Part shown: positions 56,926 through 64,000 of the stretch, one piece after another
Layout of the letters: each line of letters begins with the position of its first letter
How positions within the stretch are numbered: position 1 is the stretch's first letter
DNA from: Rothia endophytica
GTDB taxonomy: Bacteria; Actinomycetota; Actinomycetes; Actinomycetales; Micrococcaceae
Assembly (NCBI RefSeq): GCF_928381505.1
Contig: NZ_CAKMSJ010000006.1
Location: forward strand, 1 to 64,000
Direction of reading: 5' to 3'
Length of the DNA stretch: 64,000 nucleotides
Notes under the pieces: model-generated
What the model was told of the DNA's origin: nothing
Databases searched by the model: none
What the model saw: only the letters and a program-made list of their open reading frames with translations
Program-made: the position numbers and the translations under genes

Positions 56926-58152
56926 TTACTGGCACACATTCTTGTTGTTTTCACAGAACTCATCGTAAATCTCTACATTATCCAGATGCTCTTCGTAGGT
57001 TTCAGCAAAGAGGGTCTCACCGGTGAAGAGGTCAACTGTCACCCAGAAGTAGTAGTCATTCTTCTCGGGGTTAGCAGCAGCCTTGATAGCGGCTTCGCCA
57101 GGTGAGCCGATTGGGCCCTCAGGCAATCCCTTGTAGTAGAAGGTGTTGTACTTGTTCGAGGAGTCAGCTTTCTGCTCTTTGGAAATGTGGTAGCTCTTGA
57201 TCCCTAGGCCGTAGGCCACGGTGGCGTCGGACTGCAGATAGCCTGATGTTTCGCCGTCTGGGTTATTCATGCGGTTTTCAATGGCACCGGCGATGGGCGC
57301 GTAGTCTTTCTCAATACCTTCGAACTCCAGGATGGAGGCAACGGTTAGTACATGGAAAATACGGTCGTCACCGGTCACGCCATCGGCCTCAAGCTGCTCC
57401 TTGGTTTGATCAACCATGGTCTGCAAGATCTCTTCGGCGGTAGCGTCCTTGGGGAAGCGATATTCACCGGGGTACAAGAAACCCTCGATCGTGGGGAAGT
57501 TAGAAGGAATACCAAAGGCATCAGGTGAGTTACCCAAAGACTCAAATTCACCGGCACTGATCCCGGTGCCCTTTGCCAGGGCGTCAAATGTTTCGTCCAT
57601 ACGCCAGGTGCGGGAAACAGCAACGTAATTGGTGTTCGCCTCATCCAGGTTAAGCAGCTCGCTGAGAGCAGCAGAGCTACTCATCTCCTTTTGGAGCTCG
57701 TACTCCCCCGGCTGGAAAAACTGGTCAGAAGTTGTCTCGGAGTATACTTCCAGGAACCTGCCGGCATCAGCAATAATTCCCTGTTCTTCCAGAGAGTTAG
57801 CGATACCAATATTTGAAGAGCCTTCAGCAATAGTAAACGTCACGGTGGTCCCGTTACCATCGCCGCTATAATCTTTTCTTTCAAACCATCCCAGGCGAGG
57901 AGAAATAATGGCAACGACCATCACCAGGGCGACGGCAAAGACAAGTACAGCCGAAATAAAAGCATTGCGGCTACGGCGTTTTACGCGCTGACGTTCTTCT
58001 GAAGTAACTTCATCCTGCTCAACCTCAATCCCCATGAAACCATCGTGGGCAGTTTCGGAGGATCCCCCAAGGATACCTCCTAAATCGGTTTGCTGATCTC
58101 GGGTAGGTCGTGAGGGACGCGGCGGGCGGTTAGAACTCGAGTTCTCAGACAT
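56926..58152 (-). CDS. mltG: Endolytic murein transglycosylase MltG
   Basis: Cleaves nascent glycan strands and sets their length, in the outer face of the membrane. A polar cytoplasmic N-terminus (about 1-60) precedes one transmembrane helix (about 64-84), a LysM-like subdomain, and the YceG catalytic domain. The catalytic glutamate is expected in VASILEFEGIEKDYAPIAGAIENRMNN, with LQSDATVAYGLG and NTFYYKGLPEGPIGSPG typical of the family. Length 408. It overlaps ruvX by eight bases. Confidence 0.94.
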   Translation of the reverse strand: MSENSSSNRPPRPSRPTRDQQTDLGGILGGSSETAHDGFMGIEVEQDEVTSEERQRVKRRSRNAFISAVLVFAVALVMVVAIISPRLGWFERKDYSGDGNGTTVTFTIAEGSSNIGIANSLEEQGIIADAGRFLEVYSETTSDQFFQPGEYELQKEMSSSAALSELLNLDEANTNYVAVSRTWRMDETFDALAKGTGISAGEFESLGNSPDAFGIPSNFPTIEGFLYPGEYRFPKDATAEEILQTMVDQTKEQLEADGVTGDDRIFHVLTVASILEFEGIEKDYAPIAGAIENRMNNPDGETSGYLQSDATVAYGLGIKSYHISKEQKADSSNKYNTFYYKGLPEGPIGSPGEAAIKAAANPEKNDYYFWVTVDLFTGETLFAETYEEHLDNVEIYDEFCENNKNVCQ

Positions 58153-58687
58153 TCGGGTTCTCCGTTTCGTCGTTGTGTACGGTTGAGTCTTGTGAGTTGA
58201 GAAGTTCCTGTGGAACCACCCGGTAGCCAGCTAGTTGTTGACCGGCTTTGATGGTATCTAAGGCCGACTGCAGGATGTTGACCGCAGCTACTTGATCAAC
58301 CATCGTCTTGAAGTCCCGAGATGATACCCCGGCCTCGTGCAGGGATCGATGAGCGCTCACCGTAGTCAGTCTTTCATCGATGAGCCATACAGGGACTGAT
58401 CGGCCTTCACCATTCATCTCAGAGACGAGTTGCTCTGCATAGTCGCGTGCCATCACAGTCGATGGGCTTTCCCCACCTTTCATGGTGCGCGGCAGGCCAA
58501 CGAAAACCTCGGTTATTTCGTGAACCTCAATAAGTTTCCTGAGTACTCTGCGGTCGGAATCCTTCTTAAGATCCCGACGCAGAGTTTTTAGGGGCGTCGC
58601 AAGAATCCCATCTGGATCGCACAGGGCTAAGCCGACGCGGGCATTGCCCACGTCGACTCCCATACGACGGCCCCTAGTGAAACTCAC
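58145..58687 (-). CDS. ruvX: Holliday junction resolvase-like protein RuvX (YqgF)
   Basis: RNase H-fold nuclease involved in 16S rRNA 5'-end maturation and possibly recombination. RRMGVDVGNARVGLALCDPDG holds the first acidic residue, FVGLPRTMKGGES the middle motif, and WLIDERLTT the second acidic site. The open frame runs far upstream into alaS. I chose GTG at 58687, four bases after the alaS stop and behind CGGGG, giving 180 residues. Confidence 0.92.
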   Translation of the reverse strand: MSFTRGRRMGVDVGNARVGLALCDPDGILATPLKTLRRDLKKDSDRRVLRKLIEVHEITEVFVGLPRTMKGGESPSTVMARDYAEQLVSEMNGEGRSVPVWLIDERLTTVSAHRSLHEAGVSSRDFKTMVDQVAAVNILQSALDTIKAGQQLAGYRVVPQELLNSQDSTVHNDETENPNV

Positions 58688-58691
58688 GAGG

Positions 58692-61379
58692 TTAAGCCCC
58701 GAGCTCTGTGATGGCTGAGCGAATTGCGGTGAAGGCGGCATCAATCTTGGAGGCATCCTGACCGCCACCCTGAGCGACATCGTCCTTACCGCCGCCGCCG
58801 CCACCGAGTACACCGGCAGCGATACGGACCAGCGCACCGGCCTTAACACCGGCATCACGGGCTGCCTGGTTAGTAGCAACCAGGATCACGGGACGGCCGT
58901 TATTGACGCCGGTCACCGCAACAGTTGCGGCATCTTCACCGAGGCGAGAGCGGAGGTCAAGGGCTAGGTCACGAACACCGTTAGCATCAAGTTCACCGGC
59001 ATTGTGCAAGAGAGTACGCACACCGCCCAGCATTTCTGCGGATTCGGTGAGCTTGCCGGCCTCTGCCTGCAACTTTTCCTTGCGAAGCTTGGTCAGCTCC
59101 TTCTCAGCTTCTTTCAGCTTAGCCAGTGTCTGGCTCAACTTTTCGGGGAGGTCTGCTGAGGACTGGACCTTCATCATGCCGGTCAACTGGTTGACCAGGG
59201 TGCGTTCAGCTGCCAGGTGATTGAAAGAGTCCAGACCGACGAGAGCCTCAACGCGGCGGTTGCCCGAACCAACAGACTGCTCGGTGAGCAGGGTCAGTGA
59301 GCCAATCTGAGCGGTCGAACCGACGTGGGTACCACCGCACAGTTCGCGGGAGAACTCCCCGCCCATTTCAACCACACGCACGGAATCGCCGTACTTTTCA
59401 CCGAAGAGCATGGTTGCGCCCAGGTTCTTGGCTTCATCCAGTGACATTTCGCGGGTGATGGTCTCAAAGTTATCGCGGATAGCAGTGTTGGCAACCTCTT
59501 CTACCTCATGCTTAGCGGCATCTGATAGGCCTTCGCCCCAGGCAAAGTCAAAACGCAGGTAGCCCTCCTTGTTAAAGGAGCCGCGCTGGGTTGCCTCATT
59601 ACCGAGTACCTGGTGCAGAGCTGCGTGGATAATGTGAGTGCCGGAGTGAGCTTTTTCGCCATCAGCACGGCGCTGCACATCGACCTGCGCCACAACAGCG
59701 GTGCCAGCGACTACCTCGCCCTCACGCACGGTGGCGCGGTGGACTGAGAGCCCCTTGACCGGCTGCTGAACATCAGAAACATCCACAACAAAACCATTGC
59801 CAGTAATAACGCCGGTATCGGCAGCCTGGCCACCAGCTTCAGCGTAGAAGGGGGTTTCGTCGAGAACAATCTCAACCTGGTCCCCTGCGCTAGCCGCAGG
59901 GACGCTGACGCCGTCTACGAGGATAGCTCGCAGGGTGGTTTCGGTGCGCAGTTCGTTATAACCGGTAAAGATTGAGGGACGCTCATCGACTAGCTCACGC
60001 AAGGCCGAAAGATCAGCGAAGGAACCCTTCTTTGCTTTGGCGTCTGCCTGAGCACGGTGGCGCTGTTCCTCCATCAAAGAGCGGAACTGTGCCTCGTCAA
60101 CCTTGACGCCGGCCTCTTCAGCCATTTCCAGGGTCAGGTCAATGGGGAAACCGTAGGTATCGTGCAGGGCAAAAGCGTCTGCACCAGAAACCTCGCCCTT
60201 GCCGGCGCTCTTAGCAGCCTTAACAGCTTCTTCAAGGCGCTCAGTGCCTGACTCGATAGTTTTCAGGAAGGCCTTTTCCTCTGCATAGGCGATGCGGGAA
60301 ATACGATCAAAGTCTTCAGCAACCACGGGGTAAGCACCAGCCATGGCATCGCGAGAAGCGGGGAAAAGCACGGGCAGGCAGGGCTCGGTAACACCCAGCA
60401 GGCGCATTGCGCGGATGGCGCGACGCATGAGGCGGCGCAGGATGTAACCGCGGCCTTCGTTGGAGGGGGTTACACCGTCAGCGATGAGCATGAGGGACGA
60501 GCGGATGTGGTCAGCAACCACGCGCATACGTACGTCCTCGATATAACCCTCATCTTCAGCGTTTTCTGAGCCGTGGTACTTCTTACCTGAAAGCTTGGAG
60601 GCTGCGTCCAGCACGGGGCGCACCTGGTCAGTTTCGTAGAAGTTTTCTACACCCTGCAGCAGCATCGCCAGACGCTCTACACCCAGACCGGTATCTATGT
60701 TCTTCTTGGGAAGGTCGCCCAAAATTTCGAAGCTGTCCTTGCCGGTACCTTCACCGCGCTGGTACTGCATGAAAACCAGGTTCCAGATTTCAATGTAGCG
60801 GTCATCATCAGCTGCGGGGCCGCCTTCTTTACCGTATTCGGGGCCGCGGTCGTAGAAGATTTCGGAGTCAGGGCCAGCGGGGCCGGGCTGACCGGTAGAC
60901 CAATAGTTCTCAGCCATACCCATCTTCTGGATACGCTCGGCGGGGAACTTCACATCATTAACCCAGATATCGTAGGCTTCGTCGTCACCCTCGTAAACAG
61001 TGACCCAGAGGCGGTCAGCATCTAGACCGTAGCCACCGTCTTCAACTGAAGAAGTCAGCAGTTCGTAGGCCCAGGGAATAACCTCTTTCTTGAAGTAGTC
61101 ACCAAAAGAGAAGTTGCCGGCCATCTGGAAGAAGGTTCCGTGACGGGCGGTCTTACCGACCTCTTCAATATCCAGGGTGCGGATACACTTCTGGACGCTG
61201 GTTGCGCGGGAGAAGCTGGGAGTTTCGCGCCCCAGGAAGTAAGGAATAAAGGGCACCATACCGGCGATGGTAAACATTGCACCGGGCTCGTTTGATACCA
61301 GCGAAGCTGAGGGAACTACGGTGTGCCCGCGCTTCTCGAAAAATTCGATCCAGCGCTTTGAGATTTCCTGTGAAAGCAT
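58692..61379 (-). CDS. alaS: Alanyl-tRNA synthetase
   Basis: Class II synthetase with editing. The catalytic core (about 1-250) is followed by the tRNA-binding domain, an editing domain with HSGTHIIHAALH (HxxxH) and CGGTH metal motifs, and a C-terminal part with a coiled-coil (about 730-775) and a Gly-rich C-Ala motif LGGGGGGKDDVAQGGG. Length 895 is normal. It opens the alaS-ruvX-mltG-aroE run. Confidence 0.97.
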   Translation of the reverse strand: MLSQEISKRWIEFFEKRGHTVVPSASLVSNEPGAMFTIAGMVPFIPYFLGRETPSFSRATSVQKCIRTLDIEEVGKTARHGTFFQMAGNFSFGDYFKKEVIPWAYELLTSSVEDGGYGLDADRLWVTVYEGDDEAYDIWVNDVKFPAERIQKMGMAENYWSTGQPGPAGPDSEIFYDRGPEYGKEGGPAADDDRYIEIWNLVFMQYQRGEGTGKDSFEILGDLPKKNIDTGLGVERLAMLLQGVENFYETDQVRPVLDAASKLSGKKYHGSENAEDEGYIEDVRMRVVADHIRSSLMLIADGVTPSNEGRGYILRRLMRRAIRAMRLLGVTEPCLPVLFPASRDAMAGAYPVVAEDFDRISRIAYAEEKAFLKTIESGTERLEEAVKAAKSAGKGEVSGADAFALHDTYGFPIDLTLEMAEEAGVKVDEAQFRSLMEEQRHRAQADAKAKKGSFADLSALRELVDERPSIFTGYNELRTETTLRAILVDGVSVPAASAGDQVEIVLDETPFYAEAGGQAADTGVITGNGFVVDVSDVQQPVKGLSVHRATVREGEVVAGTAVVAQVDVQRRADGEKAHSGTHIIHAALHQVLGNEATQRGSFNKEGYLRFDFAWGEGLSDAAKHEVEEVANTAIRDNFETITREMSLDEAKNLGATMLFGEKYGDSVRVVEMGGEFSRELCGGTHVGSTAQIGSLTLLTEQSVGSGNRRVEALVGLDSFNHLAAERTLVNQLTGMMKVQSSADLPEKLSQTLAKLKEAEKELTKLRKEKLQAEAGKLTESAEMLGGVRTLLHNAGELDANGVRDLALDLRSRLGEDAATVAVTGVNNGRPVILVATNQAARDAGVKAGALVRIAAGVLGGGGGGKDDVAQGGGQDASKIDAAFTAIRSAITELGA

Positions 61380-61424
61380 CGAAGCTGTTTTCCTAACGTT
61401 CGTTACCTAAAATGATGAATAAGT

Positions 61425-61901
61425 TTATGAGAAAAAGTCTGTGCCGAGATCAGCGTCCCGCGCCAAACGCCTCTTACGGGCATCAGCTTCAGGTTCTGGT
61501 GCGTGGCTTAGCGAACCCTCCAAAACATCGTCGCTGCCATAGGTCTCAATGCTTCGGTTGGAGCCTTGACCCTGTTCCCAGGTATCGATTGAGCCCGGAC
61601 GTGTTTCTTGTTTTTGTTCTTCAAAACGCTGCTTGAGCTCGGCTTCTTTTTCATCCATGCCAGCTTTGACGTTAGCGGCGAAGCGTACAAGGCTCAGCGC
61701 CGAGGCCTTGAAGGGAGCCCCATATTTTGAGTCAAAGAATTGAGCCACAGCTGCATCCTTACCGACAAACTTTTGCAGAGCACGCTCAGAGCGCAGCGTT
61801 AACTCTGTTGATTGACCAGACACCTTGTCCTGGGAGCGAGAAGCTAAATAGCCAGCAGCAGCGCCACCGGCAATGAGCAGAGCGTTCTTCCACAAGGACA
61901 C
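61425..61901 (-). CDS. DUF6167-like small membrane-associated protein
   Basis: A 158-residue protein with one N-terminal hydrophobic segment (about 4-20, with AGGAAAGYLASR) and a long charged helical region (about 65-115, MDEKEAELKQRFEEQKQE). Its place between alaS and a DUF948 gene matches the DUF6167 family of Actinobacteria, which is unknown in function. The start is GTG, two bases after the DUF948 stop. The C-terminal 40 residues are polar and probably unstructured. Confidence 0.78.
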   Translation of the reverse strand: MSLWKNALLIAGGAAAGYLASRSQDKVSGQSTELTLRSERALQKFVGKDAAVAQFFDSKYGAPFKASALSLVRFAANVKAGMDEKEAELKQRFEEQKQETRPGSIDTWEQGQGSNRSIETYGSDDVLEGSLSHAPEPEADARKRRLARDADLGTDFFS

Positions 61902-61903
61902 TT

Positions 61904-62284
61904 TTACTCAGCCTCCGGGTGGCGTGGCCGGCTAGCAGGCCCATCGCCCTTAACAGCTTTACGTAACCCGTGTGAGAAGGAGGCCACCTTAATCAGCGGC
62001 TGACCTACGGTTGAGGTTACCAAGGATGACAGCGCTGAGACGTTGGCCGAGGCGTCAGAAACATTGCTTGTAATGCTATCTACCTTATCCAGCTGAGCAT
62101 TAGTGCTAGCAACCGTCTTAGTTACCTCACCAATGAGGGGTGTGGTTTCGTTATTCAGGCTTCTGATGGTGAGCGTGAGTTCGTCAAAAACCTTACCCAG
62201 TTTCAGGATAGGTAATGCCAGCAAGGCAACCAGTACAGCAAAAACACCTGCTGCTATGAGACCTGCTATGTCTGCACCACTCAC
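61904..62284 (-). CDS. DUF948 domain protein
   Basis: A 126-residue protein with an N-terminal transmembrane helix (about 5-27) and a helical, coiled-coil-like region (about 30-105) of the DUF948 type, once called a general stress protein in Firmicutes. I chose GTG at 62284, which has AGAGG five bases upstream, over a GTG two codons earlier. It pairs with the DUF6167 gene in a fixed order before alaS. Function unknown. Confidence 0.82.
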   Translation of the reverse strand: MSGADIAGLIAAGVFAVLVALLALPILKLGKVFDELTLTIRSLNNETTPLIGEVTKTVASTNAQLDKVDSITSNVSDASANVSALSSLVTSTVGQPLIKVASFSHGLRKAVKGDGPASRPRHPEAE

Positions 62285-62456
62285 GGGCACCTCTTTCTCG
62301 ACTGGCTAACTGCTCTTAAAAGAACACGAATTGATAACAATACTACTTGACCTGTGGCGAGAAGCGTTATTCTTTGGTGTCCCGAAAAGGTAAGTCCCCA
62401 TCACATCACCCAAGGTTTAGATTCACTTCTGCAAACCAACCACTGGTAAACCTCAC

Positions 62457-62494
62457 AAAAAAGGCCCGCACCACAGCTAAGTGGTACGGACCTT
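62457..62494 (-). terminator. Terminator of rpsD
   Basis: A 14-bp stem AAGGCCCGCACCAC / GTGGTACGGACCTT with two non-Watson-Crick positions and a 6-base loop, followed on the minus strand by a T-run (62461-62457 region). It lies 14 bp past rpsD. Confidence 0.85.
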
Positions 62495-62507
62495 AAGAAG
62501 CTATTGC

Positions 62508-63140
62508 TTATGCAAGGCGTGAGTAGTATTCAACAACCAGCTGCTCTTCGCAGATGACAGGAATTTCTTCGCGCTTGGGTGCACGCTCAAGCTTGGCGTG
62601 GAGCTTCTCGATCTCAACGTTCAGGTAAGGAGGAGTATTGGGCAGAACATCCTGGTGTGCGCCGGTGGCTGCAACCTGGAAGGGTGCCATCTTCTCGCTC
62701 TTGGGGTGAACGTGGATCAGCTGGCCGGGCTTGACGCGGAATGAGGGGCGGTCAACACGAACGCCATCAACCATGATGTGACGGTGAACGACTGCCTGGC
62801 GAGCCTGAGCGATGGTACGGGTGAAACCTGAGCGCAGGACAAGTGCGTCGAGGCGGGTTTCGAGAATCTCAACCAGGTTCTTACCGGTCTGACCCTCAAT
62901 GCGCTTAGCTTCGAGGTAAGCGCGACGCATCTGAGCTTCACGGATGTTGTACTGTGCGCGCAGACGCTGCTTTTCCTTCAGCTGTACTGCGTAGTTCGAG
63001 TCAGCCTTCTTGCGGGCGCGACCGTGCTGGCCGGGGCCGTAAGGGCGACGCTCGAAGTACTTTTCTGCCTTGGGGGTCAGTGCAATGCCGAGTGCACGTG
63101 ACTGACGCACGGTACGGCGGGTACGGTTGTGGTTTGCCAC
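62508..63140 (-). CDS. rpsD: 30S ribosomal protein S4
   Basis: Primary 16S rRNA-binding protein that nucleates 30S assembly. The 210 residues include the S4 RNA-binding domain (about 95-160, LDALVLRSGFTRTIAQARQAVVHRHIMVDG). No N-terminal zinc-binding cysteine cluster is present, so it is the cysteine-free form. The GTG start has GAAAGG upstream. It stands alone, away from the alpha operon, as is common in Micrococcales, with a long upstream leader. Confidence 0.96.
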   Translation of the reverse strand: MANHNRTRRTVRQSRALGIALTPKAEKYFERRPYGPGQHGRARKKADSNYAVQLKEKQRLRAQYNIREAQMRRAYLEAKRIEGQTGKNLVEILETRLDALVLRSGFTRTIAQARQAVVHRHIMVDGVRVDRPSFRVKPGQLIHVHPKSEKMAPFQVAATGAHQDVLPNTPPYLNVEIEKLHAKLERAPKREEIPVICEEQLVVEYYSRLA

Positions 63141-63163
63141 AGCTGTTACCTTTCATTAGCGGT

Positions 63164-63188
63164 TGGTTCCCCCTGCGTGGAAGGAACC
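63164..63188 (-). promoter_or_regulatory. Hairpin in the rpsD leader
   Basis: GGTTCC and GGAACC pair around a central CCCCTGCGTGGAAG part that can extend the stem. It ends 24 bp before the rpsD start. It could bind S4 for autoregulation; this is inference from position only. Confidence 0.3.
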
Positions 63189-63412
63189 ATTTGTTCTGTT
63201 GTCTTGGCCTCCGGTAACCACCCACGGTTTGGATGGTGGAGAGTTGCGAGCAGCCGCACTCAAACAACTACGATCAACCCGGTGATCAGGTTTCATTTCA
63301 GAAGCCCGCGTTTTGGGTAGCCTGCCAGACCGTACTAACTGTACCCCAAGCCTGTACCCTCTGCTAGATGGTCTTTACCTGTGTTGTTGTGTTCTTGCTG
63401 ACCCCGGCGTCC

Positions 63413-64000
63413 CTACCGCTGATTCTTGCCCAGAATTTGATGGATGGCTTCCAGGCGGTCTTTGAGCGCACGTTCGTGCCCAAAGGACGTGGGAGCGTAG
63501 TACCGAGTGCCACCGAGAGTTTCAGGTAGGTAGGACTGGGCGGCGACCCCGTTCGGTTCATTGTGGGGGTAAATATAACCCCGCCCGTGGCCCAGCTGGC
63601 CAGCACCCGGGTAGTGGGCATCTCGCAGGTGAAGGGGAACTACACCAGCATTACCGTTTTTAACGTCAGCTATCGCCGAGTCAATCGCCGATATGACCGC
63701 ATTCGATTTCGGAGCTGTAGCAAGGTGAATAGTTGCCTGAGCCAGGTTAATTCTCGCTTCTGGCAAACCCACCAGTTGAACAGCTTGAGCCGCGTTGACA
63801 GCAGCGGTCAGGGCGCTCGGATCAGCCATACCAATATCTTCACTGGCATGAACGATGAGCCGCCGCGCAATGAAGCGGGGGTCCTCACCAGCCACGATCA
63901 TGCGCGCTAGGTAGTGCAGAGCCGCATCAGGGTCTGAGCCGCGGATTGATTTGATGAAGGCACTGGTAACGTCGTAGTGCTGATCCCCGTTCCGGTCATA
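63413..64000 (-). CDS. rarA: RarA/MgsA replication-associated recombination ATPase, 3' part
   Basis: The frame is open from the window edge to TAG at 63413, giving the C-terminal 195 residues; the N-terminal AAA+ ATPase part lies outside. [46 protein letters not shown] and [19 protein letters not shown] are diagnostic of the RarA clamp-loader-like family, which acts at stalled replication forks. It is upstream of rpsD on the same strand. The order alaS-DUF-DUF-rpsD-rarA is conserved in Micrococcales. Confidence 0.94.
   Translation of the reverse strand, partial: YDRNGDQHYDVTSAFIKSIRGSDPDAALHYLARMIVAGEDPRFIARRLIVHASEDIGMADPSALTAAVNAAQAVQLVGLPEARINLAQATIHLATAPKSNAVISAIDSAIADVKNGNAGVVPLHLRDAHYPGAGQLGHGRGYIYPHNEPNGVAAQSYLPETLGGTRYYAPTSFGHERALKDRLEAIHQILGKNQR

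Overview
This is a stretch of actinobacterial chromosome made almost entirely of core housekeeping genes. Actinobacteria-typical families are present throughout: four-helix CtaF, DUF3043 and DUF3097 proteins, a mycobacterial-type integration host factor (MihF), a PriA without helicase motifs, a PyrR-binding mRNA leader, the alaS-DUF6167-DUF948-rpsD block, and the hrcA-dnaJ-rsmE-phoH-ybeY-CNNM-era order. Gene order and a base composition that looks only moderately G+C-rich suggest Micrococcaceae, perhaps Rothia. That assignment is inference. I see no prophage, insertion sequence, integrase, CRISPR array, tRNA or rRNA.

Layout. 1-577 is gene-free and opens with a 10-bp tandem repeat cut by the window edge. 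578-4162 (-) holds the aa3 oxidase genes ctaC-ctaD-ctaF and erpA. 4257-6311 has an M20 peptidase divergent from a DUF3043 protein. 6379-19949 (-) carries pyrD, uppS-recO, leuA with a leader ORF, an LCP cell-wall ligase, era, a CNNM transporter, ybeY-phoH, rsmE and dnaJ-hrcA under a CIRCE operator. 20099-21516 (+) has DUF3097 and DUF4870 proteins. 21605-24762 (-) is lepA-hemW. 24908-26046 (+) is a PemK-like protein and rpsT. 26160-34238 (-) is comEA-comEC-MBL protein-holA, degV and leuS. 34422-36439 (+) is an alpha/beta hydrolase overlapping a glycosyltransferase. 36436-42544 (-) is mihF-gmk-rpoZ-coaBC-metK-priA. 42781-51653 (-) is the complete pyrR-pyrB-pyrC-membrane protein-carA-carB-pyrF operon. 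51836-61901 (-) joins alaS-ruvX-mltG-aroE-aroC-aroK-aroB-efp-nusB. The right edge has rpsD, DUF948/DUF6167 proteins and the 3' part of rarA.

Functionally, the pyr operon plus the separate pyrD covers de novo UMP synthesis. The aro cluster supplies four consecutive-pathway enzymes (AroB, AroE, AroK, AroC). coaBC, metK, gmk and rpoZ form a nucleotide/cofactor/transcription group, and era, ybeY, rsmE, lepA, rpsT, rpsD, efp, leuS and alaS serve translation.

Nothing here is convincingly a new multi-gene system. The least explained items are the repeat at the left edge, an inverted-repeat-dense comEA upstream region with two DnaA-box-like sites exactly 100 bp apart, a perfect 18-bp inverted repeat inside the start of priA, the leuA leader ORF with alternative pairings, a basic insertion in Era, and several plus-strand genes that look leaderless.
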